Source: Priapulus caudatus (lineage: Eukaryota > Priapulida > Priapulimorpha > Priapulimorphida > Priapulidae). Taken from it: a stretch of 64,000 nucleotides of DNA. The notes below the pieces were generated by a model. That model had not been told where the DNA came from. It saw nothing but the letters and a program-made list of their open reading frames with translations, and searched no databases. The DNA is taken from contig NW_014577364.1 of assembly GCF_000485595.1 (NCBI RefSeq), positions 139,574 through 203,573 of the forward strand. The letters run 5' to 3'. A program made the translations under genes and the position numbers. This document shows positions 63,656-64,000 of this stretch, piece after piece; within the stretch, counting starts at the first letter, position 1, and every line of letters begins with the position of its first letter.

Positions 63656-64000
63656 ATCGATTTTCGCGCACAAACGCGCGCGTATAATATGTGCTACGTG
63701 CATATGTTACTGCATGAGTGCTTGAGTTTGCCCGCTTGAGCACTATATATCGTTGCGCCCACCCCAGGCTGCCGGCTGACTTGTGAACAGTCTGACCCTG
63801 CAGTGGGTGAGCGTTCGTCCGACATCGGTTTCATTTCGGTTCGGGACCATTTCAACCAAATGAGATTCCAATGGGTTCGGACCCAAGGACAGTCTCGGTG
63901 CAACCGTAGTGGAATATTACCGCGGAGTTGCAGCACGAGTCTGCATGGAGAGTCTGCCCATAATGGTGACGGCTTTCTTGAACGATCCGTTAATATGACT
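63656..64000. other. Right window edge, unclassified
   Basis: Balanced-composition sequence; an 80-codon minus frame at 63694-63936 has no recognised motif. Possibly part of a dispersed repeat, which I cannot show. Confidence 0.35.

Overview
The window is metazoan nuclear DNA: spliced exons with GT/AG borders, very dense simple repeats, LINE and DNA-transposon relics, and no bacterial-style gene packing. The frequent motif TAGGCCTA and the repeat types would fit a marine invertebrate, but I cannot name the taxon from sequence alone.

Only one host gene is convincing. It lies on the + strand and encodes a K+-dependent Na+/Ca2+ exchanger of the NCKX3/NCKX4 (SLC24A3/A4) type. Five exons can be read, at 4383-4562, 4799-4950, 11640-11724, 12641-12744 and 48878-48952. 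They cover the end of the glycosylated extracellular N-terminus, the first membrane helices, the complete alpha-1 ion-binding repeat and the start of the next helix. All four junctions keep phase. The first coding exon(s) and the C-terminal half are not visible. Nearly everything else is intron of this gene or its upstream flank.

The intron is full of repeats. A 957-bp TA-flanked element with 33-bp terminal inverted repeats lies at 5353-6309. A hAT-like foldback element with 8-bp target duplications spans 6760-10560 and is split by a decayed EEP/RT LINE on the minus strand. A smaller relative of that foldback sits at 14461-14802. A 954-bp TTAA-flanked insertion is at 25220-26173. A 0.5-kb dispersed repeat occurs in both orientations. 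Two related minisatellites (30 bp and 28 bp units) occupy 42886-44465.

The layout is not a simple linear chromosome. Large blocks occur twice in direct order: 7424-14738 with 18138-26511; 14739-18064 with 33622-36997; 37000-42250 with an insertion-rich version at 26537-33575; and 40590-49964 with 49965-59488. Second copies carry many 1-2 base indels that break the exons, and most junctions fall at poly-G, GT tracts, an N gap or the edge of a TATC array. The best reading is uncollapsed haplotypes or unpolished long-read contigs stitched in tandem. The filled and empty TTAA site shows that at least part of the difference between copies is real. The collapsed order is probably 1-18064, then 37000-49964, then about 59489-64000.

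The right end (59489-64000) holds a long TATC array, GT and TTC arrays and intronic-looking sequence without a recognisable exon.
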